DNA of 64,000 nucleotides from Protula sp. h YS-2021 (lineage: Eukaryota > Annelida > Polychaeta > Sabellida > Serpulidae). The stretch lies in contig OX457026.1 of NCBI GenBank assembly GCA_949752745.1, positions 49,259,673 through 49,323,672 on the forward strand. The letters run 5' to 3'. The translations under genes were made by a program, and so were the position numbers. This document shows positions 55,030 through 64,000 of the stretch, one piece after another. Every line of letters starts with the position of its first letter. Position 1 is the first letter of the stretch. The notes beneath the pieces were generated by a model that was given only the letters and a program-made list of their open reading frames with translations, was not told the DNA's origin and did not search any database.

Positions 55030-56771
55030 TTATTTATATTCACCCCTCTGATTAAACATGCATGGTTAGCATTTTTAACAACTTTCCCATTATATTCTTA
55101 CCAGTATATGATGGAGATGATACCTGTTTGACACCAGCTCCCCACCAGTTATCATAAGTTGCTTCAACTAAAGTCTTTACATTCTTTTAACTTTTTGTGA
55201 AATAATGCACACTGATTCAATTTTACATATAAAACATCTTGCATTTTGCTTATCTTCACTGTGTGCCACAAGGGACATGGCTTTATTACCTTAGCTATAC
55301 GTTTCGCTTCATATCCATTTCTACATGAAACAATAGCTGAAACAATATCTTGACGGTTATGAAAAACTGCTTTCTCATATTGATATACAGTCTTACCCGC
55401 TTATCTCGACGTCCTCGGGAGAAGACCTAATTTGTCGACATATCCGGGTTGTCGACATAACCCAATTCAAGATGGCGACCAAACGGACAGACTTTAAAAC
55501 AATTTTACAGTTATAGACAAATTTTTACCCATTTTTCACACAACATTATAAACAGTTTTTGAATACTATAAAACTACTCAAATTAAACAATAGTCCACAA
55601 TAGACGAAATATTCAGTCTTAGAGTTACTTTAACATTTTTGTCAATGTTAACTGTTTTTTTTTTCTGGACATTTATTCTTTTTCGACTCTGCTGGTTAGC
55701 TGATCTATGAATACAAAAGACTGTCCGAATTCGCCATTTTCATACTGTTGCTTGATTTTTTACTCGTTTTTCATCCATCCAATCAATGTGTTATGTTTTA
55801 CATCGAATTCAATTTGAACCTCTTTTCATTACTTTCGTTTCACACCTTTGGAAGCCAGTTTACTTTTAATGCATTCACTATTTCATGTCTTTTTCATTTC
55901 ATAATTTTCCCGAATATGCCTTTTTTAACTCATAATTTTCTTTTAATTTTGATTTTTTTCAAGACTATGTGTGGTCTTAATGTGAGGACAAAAGAACCTG
56001 GAGAAATAAACCGAAATTAAATCTGAATCAATGGAAGGGTACTGAGTTACACCATGGACAGCAGCCAGGGTAAGCAAGATAAGAAACTTAAAAAATAACA
56101 AAGGTCTAATGGACATGACTGTCAGAAGTAAATGGGGAAGTATTACATTTCGTAAACAAAAGATTAAAGCAACCTGGTCGATAAAAGGAAGGTGCAAACA
56201 TTATCTGCGCAAATAAAACGGACCGGGAAATATCTTTGAAGAACAGCACATGTAGAGATAAGCGATCACGAAACAGTATATAAACATGGGTTTGGGGGAG
56301 ACTTTATTGTCGACATAGGCGGGTGTTTTCTTATGTCGACGCCGAGATATCAGGGTTTAAATTGCTGGTGGTAATAGGAGTCGGGAGAGGGGTATGGAAA
56401 AAATGTCGACATAGGCGGGGTGTCGAGATAAGCGGGTTCGAGATAAGCGGTTAAGACTGTAAAGCTTCCCTCGACCTGAACGTATGTACATACTGTTCAA
56501 GTCTTGTTGGAAACATGTTTGAAAGAACATCCTTACAACCACCAAATAATAAAACATTCTCCATGTTGTCTAGTTGCATTTTTCGAGGTTTGACAATGCT
56601 CTGTTGTTCATTAAGACTTCTGCCAACTTGCACTGCATTTGACTTCTTTGTTTCTTCCATTGCTGGCATGTTTCACTTTGTTTCTTCTTATAATATGATA
56701 ATGGTGAGAATTTTTCAAAGCATGTTTATCTCTAGCTTCTTTTAAAATTTCTGCTACCTCTTCTATCATTT
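55030..56771 (-). pseudogene. NADAR domain gene, split by a pogo-like MITE
   Basis: Upstream part (56,771-56,462): a helical start (MIEEVAEILKEARDKHALKN), a frameshift, then MENVLLFGGCKDVLSNMFPT and YVHTFRSREAL. Downstream part (55,385-55,057): QYEKAVFHNRQDIVSAIVSC, NGYEAKRIAKVI, a frameshift, then VEATYDNWWGAGV and YTGKNIMGKLLKML. The WWGAGV and G-K-N-x-MGKLL motifs are diagnostic of NADAR. Taking out the MITE and one TA leaves the frame continuous. An AATAAA (- strand) lies at about 55,033. Unlike element 1, NADAR is a separate gene here. Confidence 0.82.
55388..56459. mobile_element. pogo/Tigger-like non-autonomous element with TA duplication
   Basis: 1,072 bp with inverted ends CAGTCTTACCCGCTTATCTC and CAGTCTTAACCGCTTATCTC, flanked by TA on both sides (55386-55387 and 56460-56461). 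Inside are further GTCGACATA and CGCTTATCTCGA words and no transposase. Confidence 0.88.
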
Positions 56772-56851
56772 TCTTCCTTTGTTCACTTTGAAACTAATCA
56801 TATAAGATTAAATTCGCTAGAAAGAAAACACTGTCGCATGTCTTCAAATGA

Positions 56852-57058
56852 CTAAGTTCTTAAAAGGCTTCTTTTTACCTTATCTGTGTAGAAGTGTTCA
56901 CTTTCAGTTTCTTCTTTACAATCCCTTAAATAATTAACCACGCGAAAGTACACTCCTACATCAGTGCGGGCAAAATAGAGCCCAGAATCAAAGTCAAAGT
57001 CTGCATCTTCTATTCCAGTTTTATAACATTCTCCAACTAGAGCGACCAGTGCACACAA
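56852..57058 (-). CDS. Short frame related to the YxFARxD protein
   Basis: The frame reads ALVALVGECYKTGIEDADFD, FDSGLYFARTDVGVYFRVVN and YLRDCKEETE. The block E-C-x5-(D/G)-(A/I)-E...YxFARxD...V-x2-(Y/W)-L matches 54,609-54,983. It may be a second paralogue or the far part of a gene cut by the element at 57,134. Low confidence that it is a whole gene. Confidence 0.35.
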   Translation of the reverse strand: MCALVALVGECYKTGIEDADFDFDSGLYFARTDVGVYFRVVNYLRDCKEETESEHFYTDKVKRSLLRT

Positions 57059-57133
57059 AACAGAAGTTCATGCTAATATTATACACTTTCAATCGAAACC
57101 TACTTAGTTTCTTGTTTTTGCAAATAAAAACAA

Positions 57134-58166
57134 ATGTCTCCCCGACTAAACCCATGATCCCCCCACCAAAAAAATCCTTTTCTAACTACTGAAATAAAAT
57201 ATTCATTTCTGCAAACATAACCTTAATTCATTATGAAAGAACTCAAAATATGCGGCGAGAAAAAAAAACAAAAGCTAGACCTGCTTAGACCTATAATACA
57301 ATAGCATTCCATGACCTCGTAGATAACGACTCCATCATGCACCACAACTGACACTGACCCCTGACTGAGTGGCATGTTACGTAACAGCCGTAGAGGAGAA
57401 ACGCACAAAAAGCTTAATTTCAGACACTAACAAATAGCAATGGACTAACAGTAATGCTGTTACTGTTTTGAAGCTTAGTTAACACCTATGCTTAGATAAC
57501 AAAGCAGCCAAAAAATGGGTAGGCGGTGGCGGGGAGAGGGGTGTTAACGCTAGGCACCTTTCTTTATTTTCCATACGGGTTTAATAACGTTTAACCAAAA
57601 CCACGCGACTTATCCGAGGAATAACTACCCCAAATTTAAAGTCGATCCGGTTTTCCGACGTCGAGGTGTTTTGCTTAACAACAGATAATTTTTCACCCGT
57701 CAAAAGTTGAGACAGTCGTATGACTAAACCAAAGATATCCACATAAAATTTTAAATCGAAATGACTTTCCGTTATCGAGATATTATGCATACAAGATCTG
57801 GTTCAAAATATACACATATTTTACGCGACGACGTCATACGCCGCATTCGTTCGTTCTACTCGCGAGAAAAATCTGTAGTCTTTCGGACCTACCAAGCAAC
57901 AATCCCAGCACGTTTCAACTTTCTCCGATGTTCAGCAGCTGAGAAATTTCGCACACAAGATTTTTACGTAATGACGTCATACCCTACACAGAAGCGTCCG
58001 ACCTAACCAAGGAATAAATAAATTGATCAAGTTTGAAGTCGATCCGACGTTTCGTTCTCGAGATATCTTGCACACAACACTTTGTTCACAACAGACTGTC
58101 ACAGACACAGGCACACACATACAGAACGTACATACACTATATGTCTCCCCTTGGTCGGGGAGACAT
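57134..58166. mobile_element. MITE with ATGTCTCCCCGAC ends
   Basis: 1,033 bp with inverted ends ATGTCTCCCCGACTAAA and ATGTCTCCCCGACCAAG. The right end is itself a hairpin with 10-bp arms (58141-58150 and 58157-58166). The inside has two imperfect repeats with AAGTCGATCCG and CTTGCACACAACAC-type words. No target duplication was recognised. Confidence 0.65.
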
Positions 58167-58259
58167 TATAAATCTTGAATGTAGTTCAATCACATCGAGA
58201 CTGTGGTGTACAACGACCCAAAAAAAGTCTAAATAGTAAAGCTGATAGTCTGGAGTTTC

Positions 58260-58695
58260 ATAGCAAGCAAGTTTAGCAAATCACAAAGTCAACATAAGCC
58301 TTTTTAAAACACAAGTCCATTTTTTATATGTCTGAACAGCGAAAACTCTTCTTTTTTGCCTCACAGACTTTAAGTACTTCACACTTGCTACAGAAGTTGT
58401 CAGGTTCACACCTCTTGCAATTGTACTTGAGGCACTAACAATCATAATCACCGGCACATCCGTAAGCACCACAATATTCACAGGTAAGTCCAAGTTGATT
58501 TTGCACGCTCATATTCTTCAATTGAAGTTCTGCCAATCTTTTCTTGGGTAGTTTTGACACCTTCATCCGATTGTTCTTTTGCAGTTTGATGACAGTTTTC
58601 TTGTTATGCCATTCCGTACATGGTATATGGTTCCGTACATTGGCGGGAAATCGAAAACCTAGGCGTATAAATGGATGAGCGAGAACACATTTCAC
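58260..58695 (-). pseudogene. Cys-rich Polinton protein, possible zinc-binding
   Basis: The - strand frame from 58,695 reads KKTVIKLQKNNRMKVSKLPK, KRLAELQLKN then LTCEYCGAYGCAGDYDC, a stop, and after it in the same direction CLKYNCKRCEPDNFCSKCEV with LKVCEAKKKSF. At least eleven Cys in about 50 residues, many in CX2C pairs, suggest two zinc-binding modules. I do not recognise the family. It is divergent from the 140-residue cassette gene, with starts about 50 bp apart. Confidence 0.5.
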
Positions 58696-58740
58696 AATAT
58701 CAGCTTTCGCGTGGTGGATTACTTGAGTGAACTAGTGAAC

Positions 58741-59126
58741 AATGTCAGCGTCACTTCTTCACAGATGCTGACTATGTGTTTTCAATGCTTCCTTATTTTG
58801 AATCGGATTGGATTTTACTAGTGAAGAATATGCATTAACACTGGAAAGCTGTTGGAATGACAATTCCAAGAAATCGTCTCATCCAATCTTTTCTGAGTGA
58901 ATGTGAAGAACTACATTTACCATGGAACACTTATGACATTGATTCAGCATTTATCAACGCCAATACAATTTGGACAGCTGACCTCATGCTAGTTGTAGCT
59001 TCTAGAATTATTTTGCATTATGGTGACGATGTTTCGTTGTCAACGGATATATCAGAACTTGTGCTATTCAACAATGGACGAGTTGAAGTGAATACAGACA
59101 TTTGTAAAATGCTTGAAGAACAGTAA
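58741..59126 (+). pseudogene. Cassette protein of about 140 residues, element 2 copy, with an internal stop
   Basis: In one frame from 58,764: DADYVFSMLPYFESDWILLV, a TAA at about 58,839, then from 58,857 TIPRNRLIQSFLSECEELHL, PWNTYDIDSAFINANTIWTA, SRIILHYGDDVSLSTDISEL and VNTDICKMLEE. Each block aligns with the element 1 gene at 9,019-9,441. Start is unclear because the only near ATG (58,742) is in another frame. Confidence 0.75.
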
Positions 59127-59163
59127 AGGACTCCACAATTTTACAAACATATATTTGATGTCG

Positions 59164-59195
59164 TATAAAAGGAGTGGGTTGAGAGGACCAAGTCA
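59164..59195 (+). promoter_or_regulatory. TATA box and initiator upstream of the tandem PC4-like gene
   Basis: TATAAAA at 59164-59170 and a TCAGCATT initiator with A at 59195, 31 bp downstream; a possible start codon is at 59213. This mirrors the pair upstream of the PC4 gene at 49,998. Confidence 0.55.
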
Positions 59196-59212
59196 GCATT
59201 CAATGTGCAGCC

Positions 59213-59588
59213 ATGGAGAAGTAGCTTTCAAATTAGTGTGAACTGAAACATTACTGTGGAGCATGGAGAATTTGGACCATTTCTTCGAAGCAAACGTGGA
59301 GAGAAATGTCTTGCTTTACCACCATTCTTGTGGAAGATTGTGTGTCAGAACTTGAAAAGTTTACGCAACATTGGCTTCAAACTGTACTTAATGCAAACGA
59401 AGTGGCTTGAAGCCATTTCATATCTAGACATGCGCTACGTGAGTTCTGTGCGCACATCACGGTTTGAAGGGACAGTATACAAGTATTACATCAACATGAA
59501 TGATAGTGAATGGGAGACAATGCTTCAGGAGATGGATAACATCAACTCGATTTCCCGCAAAAAGTTCCCAGAAGATGTCTACAAATAG
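59213..59588 (+). pseudogene. Tandem PC4-like domain gene (element 2, copy 2)
   Basis: Unit 1: NITVEHGEFGPFLRSKRGEK, CLALPPFLWKIVCQNLKSL. Unit 2: FKLYLMQTKWLEAISYLDMR, YVSSVRTSRFEGTVYKYYIN, MNDSEWETMLQEMDNIN. These follow unit by unit the N-terminal half of the 286-residue gene at 7,895-8,755; the Cys/His half is absent. In-frame stops lie between the ATG at 59,213 and 59,250, so the start is broken. It follows the 140-residue cassette gene on the same strand, as in element 1. Confidence 0.65.
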
Positions 59589-59609
59589 ATGTAAAATTTC
59601 CCAGAAGAT

Positions 59610-59900
59610 GGGACGGGTTCCGACATACCCGACCTACTATCAGGTAATATGTATACACAGGTAAATGTGGCTGAATTTTCCTCTTGTGCGGGGGGGGGGG
59701 GAGGGGAGGTCCTCACATAGTATGGTCTATGAAAGTGATAGGACTGTTGCTGCCAAGAGGGGGGGTCTACTGCCTAGGGCGGTCCTCACTATGGTCCATG
59801 ACAGCGGTAGGGTTAGGGTTAGGCTTACGCTGCCTGGGGGAGGGGGGTCACGTGATTGAATTCGTCATAGGAGTTGAAGAACTGTCGTTGCTACCCTACT
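59610..59900 (-). repeat. Right terminal inverted repeat of Polinton 2
   Basis: About 290 bp matching the inverted left end. It contains G-runs (59,690-59,706), GGTCCTCACATAGTATGGTC words in two subrepeats, and GGGTTAGGGTTAGG at 59,810-59,823. It ends CTACCCTACT at 59,900, followed by GCGCTC. Confidence 0.92.
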
Positions 59901-59906
59901 GCGCTC

Positions 59907-60090
59907 ATCTCAAAGTTTTACTCAATTCACACTTGCTGGCTAACAATAGTTGCGAAAGCATAAAAAAATTAAACTCCTGCTTCCACCCTCCACCAATTTC
60001 CTTTCCCCTTTACCGTAAAGACAAACCAATGATAAATGTAATACAATATTATTGTTATTATTACAACTACAAATGCTTAATTGTGTGTAG
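59907..60090. other. Host flank of Polinton 2, right
   Basis: Non-coding AT-rich sequence directly after the right target duplication. Confidence 0.7.
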
Positions 60091-60234
60091 TGGACAATTA
60101 TTGTTATTGTGAAAAACGGATGCATGTTCATTTATTTAAAGAAAAATCAAGTTTTTCCCAATCCTTTGCTTTATTTTTAGCAGCTAGAGAGGCTAAGATC
60201 AGCCCTTTGTGTGTCTTACTTACAAAGACAAAGT
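60091..60234 (+). repeat. ~145-bp direct repeat right of Polinton 2
   Basis: Matches 43,599-43,743 in the same orientation. The sequence beyond each copy is unrelated. Confidence 0.8.
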
Positions 60235-60429
60235 TCAAGGCGTCCTTAAGGAACATAATAAGGTACTGGCAAAAAGTCCGGAATAAAAAGTTTGTGGGTT
60301 GGTGGAAGTTAAAGGAAGAGCGGCATTCACTGTATTTATATTTTACTGCAGAAATAGATCATGCATGTTACGTTTGACACCTTGCTGGAACAAATCAGTT
60401 ATCTGGTACTAGCAACACTGTCACCTAAA

Positions 60430-61067
60430 CACGAATGTACGACAGTTATTCTGAAGACAGTTATTCCGAATTTCACCTACGACATTTATTTCGGTGACAG
60501 TTATAGCGCCAGGTACGACATTTATTCTGATTTTATTTTATTTCAATAAAACACTTTATTTGAATGAATGAAGTTTATTCTTTCAACAGAACAGCAAGCT
60601 TAGGCAATCGTACACTACTTTGCCTCACAGTACAGAAAAAAAAAAAAAAACTTTGATCAAAGTTTGATCAAAACACTTCAGTCACTCAGTCACTTAGTCG
60701 TCCTCCATTAGAATTATGAAAGGATTAAAAGGGACAAGATGCACTCGGAAGGAAGCCAATGCAGTGACAGACTAGGCACAAAGCGAAAGTAATGGAATAT
60801 GCCTTTAGAAATTCTTTGTCCATTTTCAACGTGATTGATCTCCAGAAAAGTTATTACCACCGTGTATCAAGAGCATCAGAGCATCAAGAGATTAAGTAGA
60901 TGCCGAATTGCCCCCCCCCCCCCCCCACCCTTCCCAGTGTGGTTGTCAGTGGCTTAAGGATTATAGCTCGCAGGAAGTACTCAGAAGGAGCCTATGCAGT
61001 GACAGATTAACTGGATTACCCTGTGTCAAAGAAAAAGTCGTCGCGACAACTGAAAAATTTTTCCAAG

Positions 61068-61135
<68 letters not shown>

Positions 61136-61212
61136 TTAACAACAGAAATCGGAATAAATGTCGCACCAGGCGGAATAACTGTCGCCGGAATAACTGTCGG
61201 GATACCCCTAAA
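60430..61212. mobile_element. MITE with arms of GACAGTTATTCCG phrases
   Basis: The left arm (60,440-60,525) carries CGACAGTTATTCTG, GACAGTTATTCCG and ACGACATTTATTTCGG; the right arm (61,145-61,210) carries the inverse, GGAATAAATGTCGCACC, CGGAATAACTGTCGCCGG and GGAATAACTGTCGGGATACC. The outer words CTAAACAC are also inverted on both sides. The inside has a poly-C run (60,910-60,925) and a TA microsatellite. Exact ends are uncertain. Confidence 0.6.
61069..61131. repeat. (TA)n microsatellite
   Basis: About 31 perfect TA units, which create an artificial Tyr-Ile frame on both strands. Confidence 0.98.
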
Positions 61213-61324
61213 CACAGGTGGGGTCGTACCACAAACGTCACAAAATTCAATATGTGGTGTATCATGCATAACATTCTTCTGCTCTCCTATGCATGCTCTC
61301 GATGCATTTTTTATTATATCAATT

Positions 61325-61790
61325 AACTGATTGATTGATTGATTGGTTTAACGACAACGGTAACCCGTAAGGGTCATATTGTTTCGGTTCGGTTGCTATA
61401 GGAGGACTCAGTTGAAACTAAGATCAATTAAAATAGATGAAACAAGTAGTGTATACATCTAAAACCAACTAAATTCAAAAAACTTACTGTACAAGTGTAT
61501 TCCTGTCAGAAAAGAAGTAATTTTGCTTGGTGCTACCTTTTTAAAAAGGTCTTTCATGGAATTCACACTGTAGTAGCCTGAACGAATGTCTTGAAGATCT
61601 ACGCAACTGACTAGAATATGTTTTACAGTAAAACGTTCTTGACAACCAATACATTCCAGAGGCGCATGGCCTCTCAAAAGATATCCGTGGGTGATGTAAG
61701 TATGCCCGATTCGAGCTCTATGCGTAACCGTTGTGTCGCGAATATTGCCAAGAGCTAGCTGCGTTTGTCCAACTGTTGGTTGTATTTGAA
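61325..61790 (-). mobile_element. 5'-truncated LINE, copy 3
   Basis: The - strand reads THGYLLRGHAPLECIGCQER then FTVKHILVSCVDLQDIRSGY, the same ORF2 end as at 47,728-47,970. The 3' end at about 61,328 carries GATTGATTGATTGATTGGTT and TTTAACGACAACGGTAACCC, as at 50,235. Confidence 0.8.
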
Positions 61791-62398
61791 AGAGTTATTT
61801 CTTTGTTCGTTCCACTTTTGTTGCCAAAGGTTTTTCACATAACTTGAAATATGGGGTTTAAAGTCGGAGTATTGTATGAGAAGATTGTATTATATTGTAT
61901 GAGAAGAAAACAGTGACGACATGTTCGTTATTGATAAAACCTTCTCTTATAAATGATTCGAGTCTAACTTCTTTCTTATCTGAATATCATTGGATATCAT
62001 TAAGCAAATGATTTTTCTCTAAATACCAAATTAATCTTGTGGCAATCATTCGCTCTGGTGTTTTGCACAACGAACTGAGCGCCCAGTAGACTTGCGAGAA
62101 AACTTATACTTCAAAGCATCTTTCCGCAGGAAAGGCCACAACTTGTTTTAATCTACGCCAATTTGAAATATGTGCAAACGTGCTAATGTCCAACCCCTCA
62201 GAAGCTGCAACGGAAAAAATATAACCGGCTTCACCTCAGGGTCTTCATCGCAAACTACTTACTCAGACCTGAAGGTAGGCAAGACTGGGTGCCACAAGAA
62301 AGCCGGGGCCCAAAGCCATTTCGAGCTGCTGAGCTCTTCTGCCAAACATCCATATAATGCCACGTCAGCTACATCTAACGCTAATGAGATATGATATG
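61791..62398. other. Non-coding region
   Basis: No gene or element boundary is recognised. A frame at 62,170-62,394 has no known features and I do not call it. Confidence 0.5.
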
Positions 62399-62641
62399 GC
62401 ATTGTATTGTATTGTTCTTTAGATCCCATTCAACTGCTATAATCATATCGGGACCCCCTGCCACATTATACTGAAATGGGGCATTCCAGTCCTCCTTCTA
62501 ACCCTTACATATGAAGTGCCTCACAGGGAAGCAAGGAGGAATCCCAATTTCAAAGTCTTGGGTATGACCCGACCGGGGTTTGAACCCACGATCTTCCAGT
62601 CTCGAGGCGGACACTCGAACCACTAGGCCACCGCGGATGGT
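62399..62641 (-). mobile_element. tRNA-derived SINE, copy 2
   Basis: Same family as 53,051-53,283. On the - strand: A box TGGCCTAGTGGTT (62618-62630), B box GGGTTCAAACCCC (62575-62588), then a body and a tail of ACAAT-type words at about 62,400-62,415. The B box is intact here, while copy 1 has one change. Confidence 0.9.
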
Positions 62642-62689
62642 GCCTCAGATATGAAATCACTGGTCTACATTCGTCAAAGTGAAAGATTT

Positions 62690-62905
62690 GTTTGTTTCTG
62701 TCTTTAACGTCCCGTTCACCAACTATGATGGGTATATTCCGACGCACTTGCTTAAGGAACAAGTGGGAAAAAAGAAGCAAGAATGAAGAAATAGTAAAAG
62801 AGGATTTAGAAAGAAACCCATTCCGATTAGTCGCCTCTTACGCCATGCACGGAACAGAAAGCAGTGGGCGTGTCCTCAAGATTCCCCCCCCCCCCCCCCA
62901 ACCAA
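62690..62905 (+). repeat. Dispersed ~200-bp repeat (copy 2)
   Basis: Same family as 11,445-11,645: TCTTTAACGTCCCGTTCACC, GAAATAGTAAAAGA, CGATTAGTCGCCTCTTACGC, CATGCACGGAACAGAA, then a poly-C run. Lies 50 bp from the SINE. Confidence 0.65.
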
Positions 62906-64000
62906 CAGGGTGAGTGAAAGAAACAACTTGAGTTGACACAAATATATGGAACCTCTTGGAAGTGTTTGACATATACCCTTACACGCCCTTACTGTTTGCT
63001 AGTACAGTACAGTACGACCGCACTGTTTCAGACTCAGACTCGATCGTTCGAGTGCCAAAACTGCGGAAGTCAACTCTAACACGGGTACTATAATTGATTC
63101 GATAGGCAAAACACTAGATTTTCCCATAACAAGGGACGGTTTTCCGTCTCTATCATTCATGCTCAAACAACTGTAACAGCCATAACCTGCTTGGAGCGAG
63201 GCAGACGCTTACCAAACAAAGCAAATGCAGGATAAAAAATAATGGATTGCACAAGCAGTTATGGTGGACAATAATCCTCTCCGCATTACAGGTCGGTGTT
63301 TCAGTGCAATAAGAAACTGAAGTGTATCAGATTAAATAAGTCATTGGACACCCAACGTGCGCTAAGCCGACAAATCTTCAAACAAGAGATCATTATTGCC
63401 CGAATTTAACCAATTTTCAGAAAAAATAGAAACTACGACCACTGCTGAAGTTCAAACGAATTTGTGTAGTCAGTGTCGCCCTTTCACACCTGCTCCCAGT
63501 ACAACTAATCAAGTCGATGGTCTGACAGGACTCTTAGAGTCCATCGTCGAGTTAAAGTTCTTTCGAAATCAATTGCATGCATCGAAACATTTGGCAGCCT
63601 CTCGAAAAATAAAGTTGTTGCAAGGCAGCGATAATCGCAGACCCATGAACATACACTCCATAAACATATGGATCCCTGGAGGTATCACTATCCTCTCACC
63701 AAAGACAGCACTTACGATGCCGATGCTCTTCGGGTACCCTAAATTGAGAGTACATTTTGGTGATCGCAGGCGACAAAATCTTTATTAAATCGAAACAACA
63801 CACCAAGAAGAGAGTTGGTGAAATCCGCACCTTGAAGCAAACATTCATCCAATGAAGTCCAATCAAATTTGGCGCTACAATTGAAAACAACAAGCAACTT
63901 TTTTAACGTATTGACGACACCATGATGCTAACTTCATTCAAATCAGAATATTGGACCTGTTGCGCATAATTCGGAGAAAGCATCTCGGCTATCTCTCGTT
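62906..64000. other. Non-coding end of the window
   Basis: A frame of 130 residues at 63,396-63,788 (CSQCRPFTPAPSTT; LESIVELKFFRNQLHASKHL) matches nothing I know and may be chance. No other gene, repeat or RNA is recognised. Confidence 0.4.

Larger units (their letters stand above)
43969..59900. mobile_element. Polinton/Maverick element 2, full span, decayed and nested
   Basis: 15,932 bp with inverted termini AGTAGGG...CCCTACT and a 6-bp target duplication GCGCTC on both sides (43963-43968 and 59901-59906), the duplication length typical of Polintons. Inside are polymerase B, PC4, tandem PC4-like genes, protease and capsid fragments, integrase, NADAR, a Cys-rich gene and the 140-residue cassette. 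No ATPase, penton or pX-like gene is visible. Later insertions account for about 6.5 kb. All genes are broken, so the copy is dead. Confidence 0.93.

Noticed and set aside
57761..58236. Frames of 67-81 residues
   Set aside because: They fall in a MITE with imperfect internal repeats and show no domain.
61069..61330. Frames with Tyr-Ile runs
   Set aside because: They are translations of the TA microsatellite.

Overview
The window looks like nuclear DNA of a marine invertebrate, most likely a mollusc and probably a bivalve. This is inferred from the repeat content: Polintons with dense virus-like gene sets, a tRNA-derived SINE, LINE tails ending in GATT/AATC repeats, long AT-rich satellites, and no recognisable host gene. 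No species can be named from sequence alone.

Layout. (1) 1-about 9,700: the right-hand part of a Polinton/Maverick (element 1). On the + strand are a broken protein-primed polymerase B whose last reading frame runs into a NADAR domain, a packaging ATPase, a small basic pX-like protein, a companion protein, a chromodomain integrase, a candidate penton, a basic protein, a double jelly-roll major capsid protein and an adenain-like protease. Two genes lie convergently on the - strand. Three of the + strand junctions overlap as ATGA. (2) 9,700-38,100: about 28 kb of satellites (51-, 114-, about 145-, 180- and 338-bp families, some with higher-order structure), interrupted by a nearly intact Ty3/gypsy element with identical-length LTRs and a 5-bp target duplication. 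(3) 38,100-43,968: decayed fragments of a tyrosine recombinase and a FLYWCH/MULE transposase, with MITE-like elements. (4) 43,969-59,900: a second, decayed Polinton (element 2), whose ends I could place exactly: inverted repeats beginning AGTAGGG and a 6-bp duplication GCGCTC. It carries a different polymerase B lineage, a PC4 homologue, tandem PC4-like genes, a capsid-protease-integrase block on the - strand, a separate NADAR gene, a Cys-rich gene and the same two-gene cassette seen in element 1. At least five later insertions break it (hAT-like, LINE, SINE, pogo-like MITE, another MITE). (5) 59,901-64,000: MITE, LINE and SINE debris.

The most interesting signal is the accessory gene set shared by two Polintons with different polymerases: a NADAR domain (once fused to the polymerase, once free) and a recurrent cassette of an unknown protein of about 140 residues followed by a protein with tandem PC4-like domains. 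NADAR proteins are known to remove ADP-ribose from guanine, so a role in countering host DNA ADP-ribosylation is a plausible but untested inference. All domain calls are by eye; none was checked with a database search.
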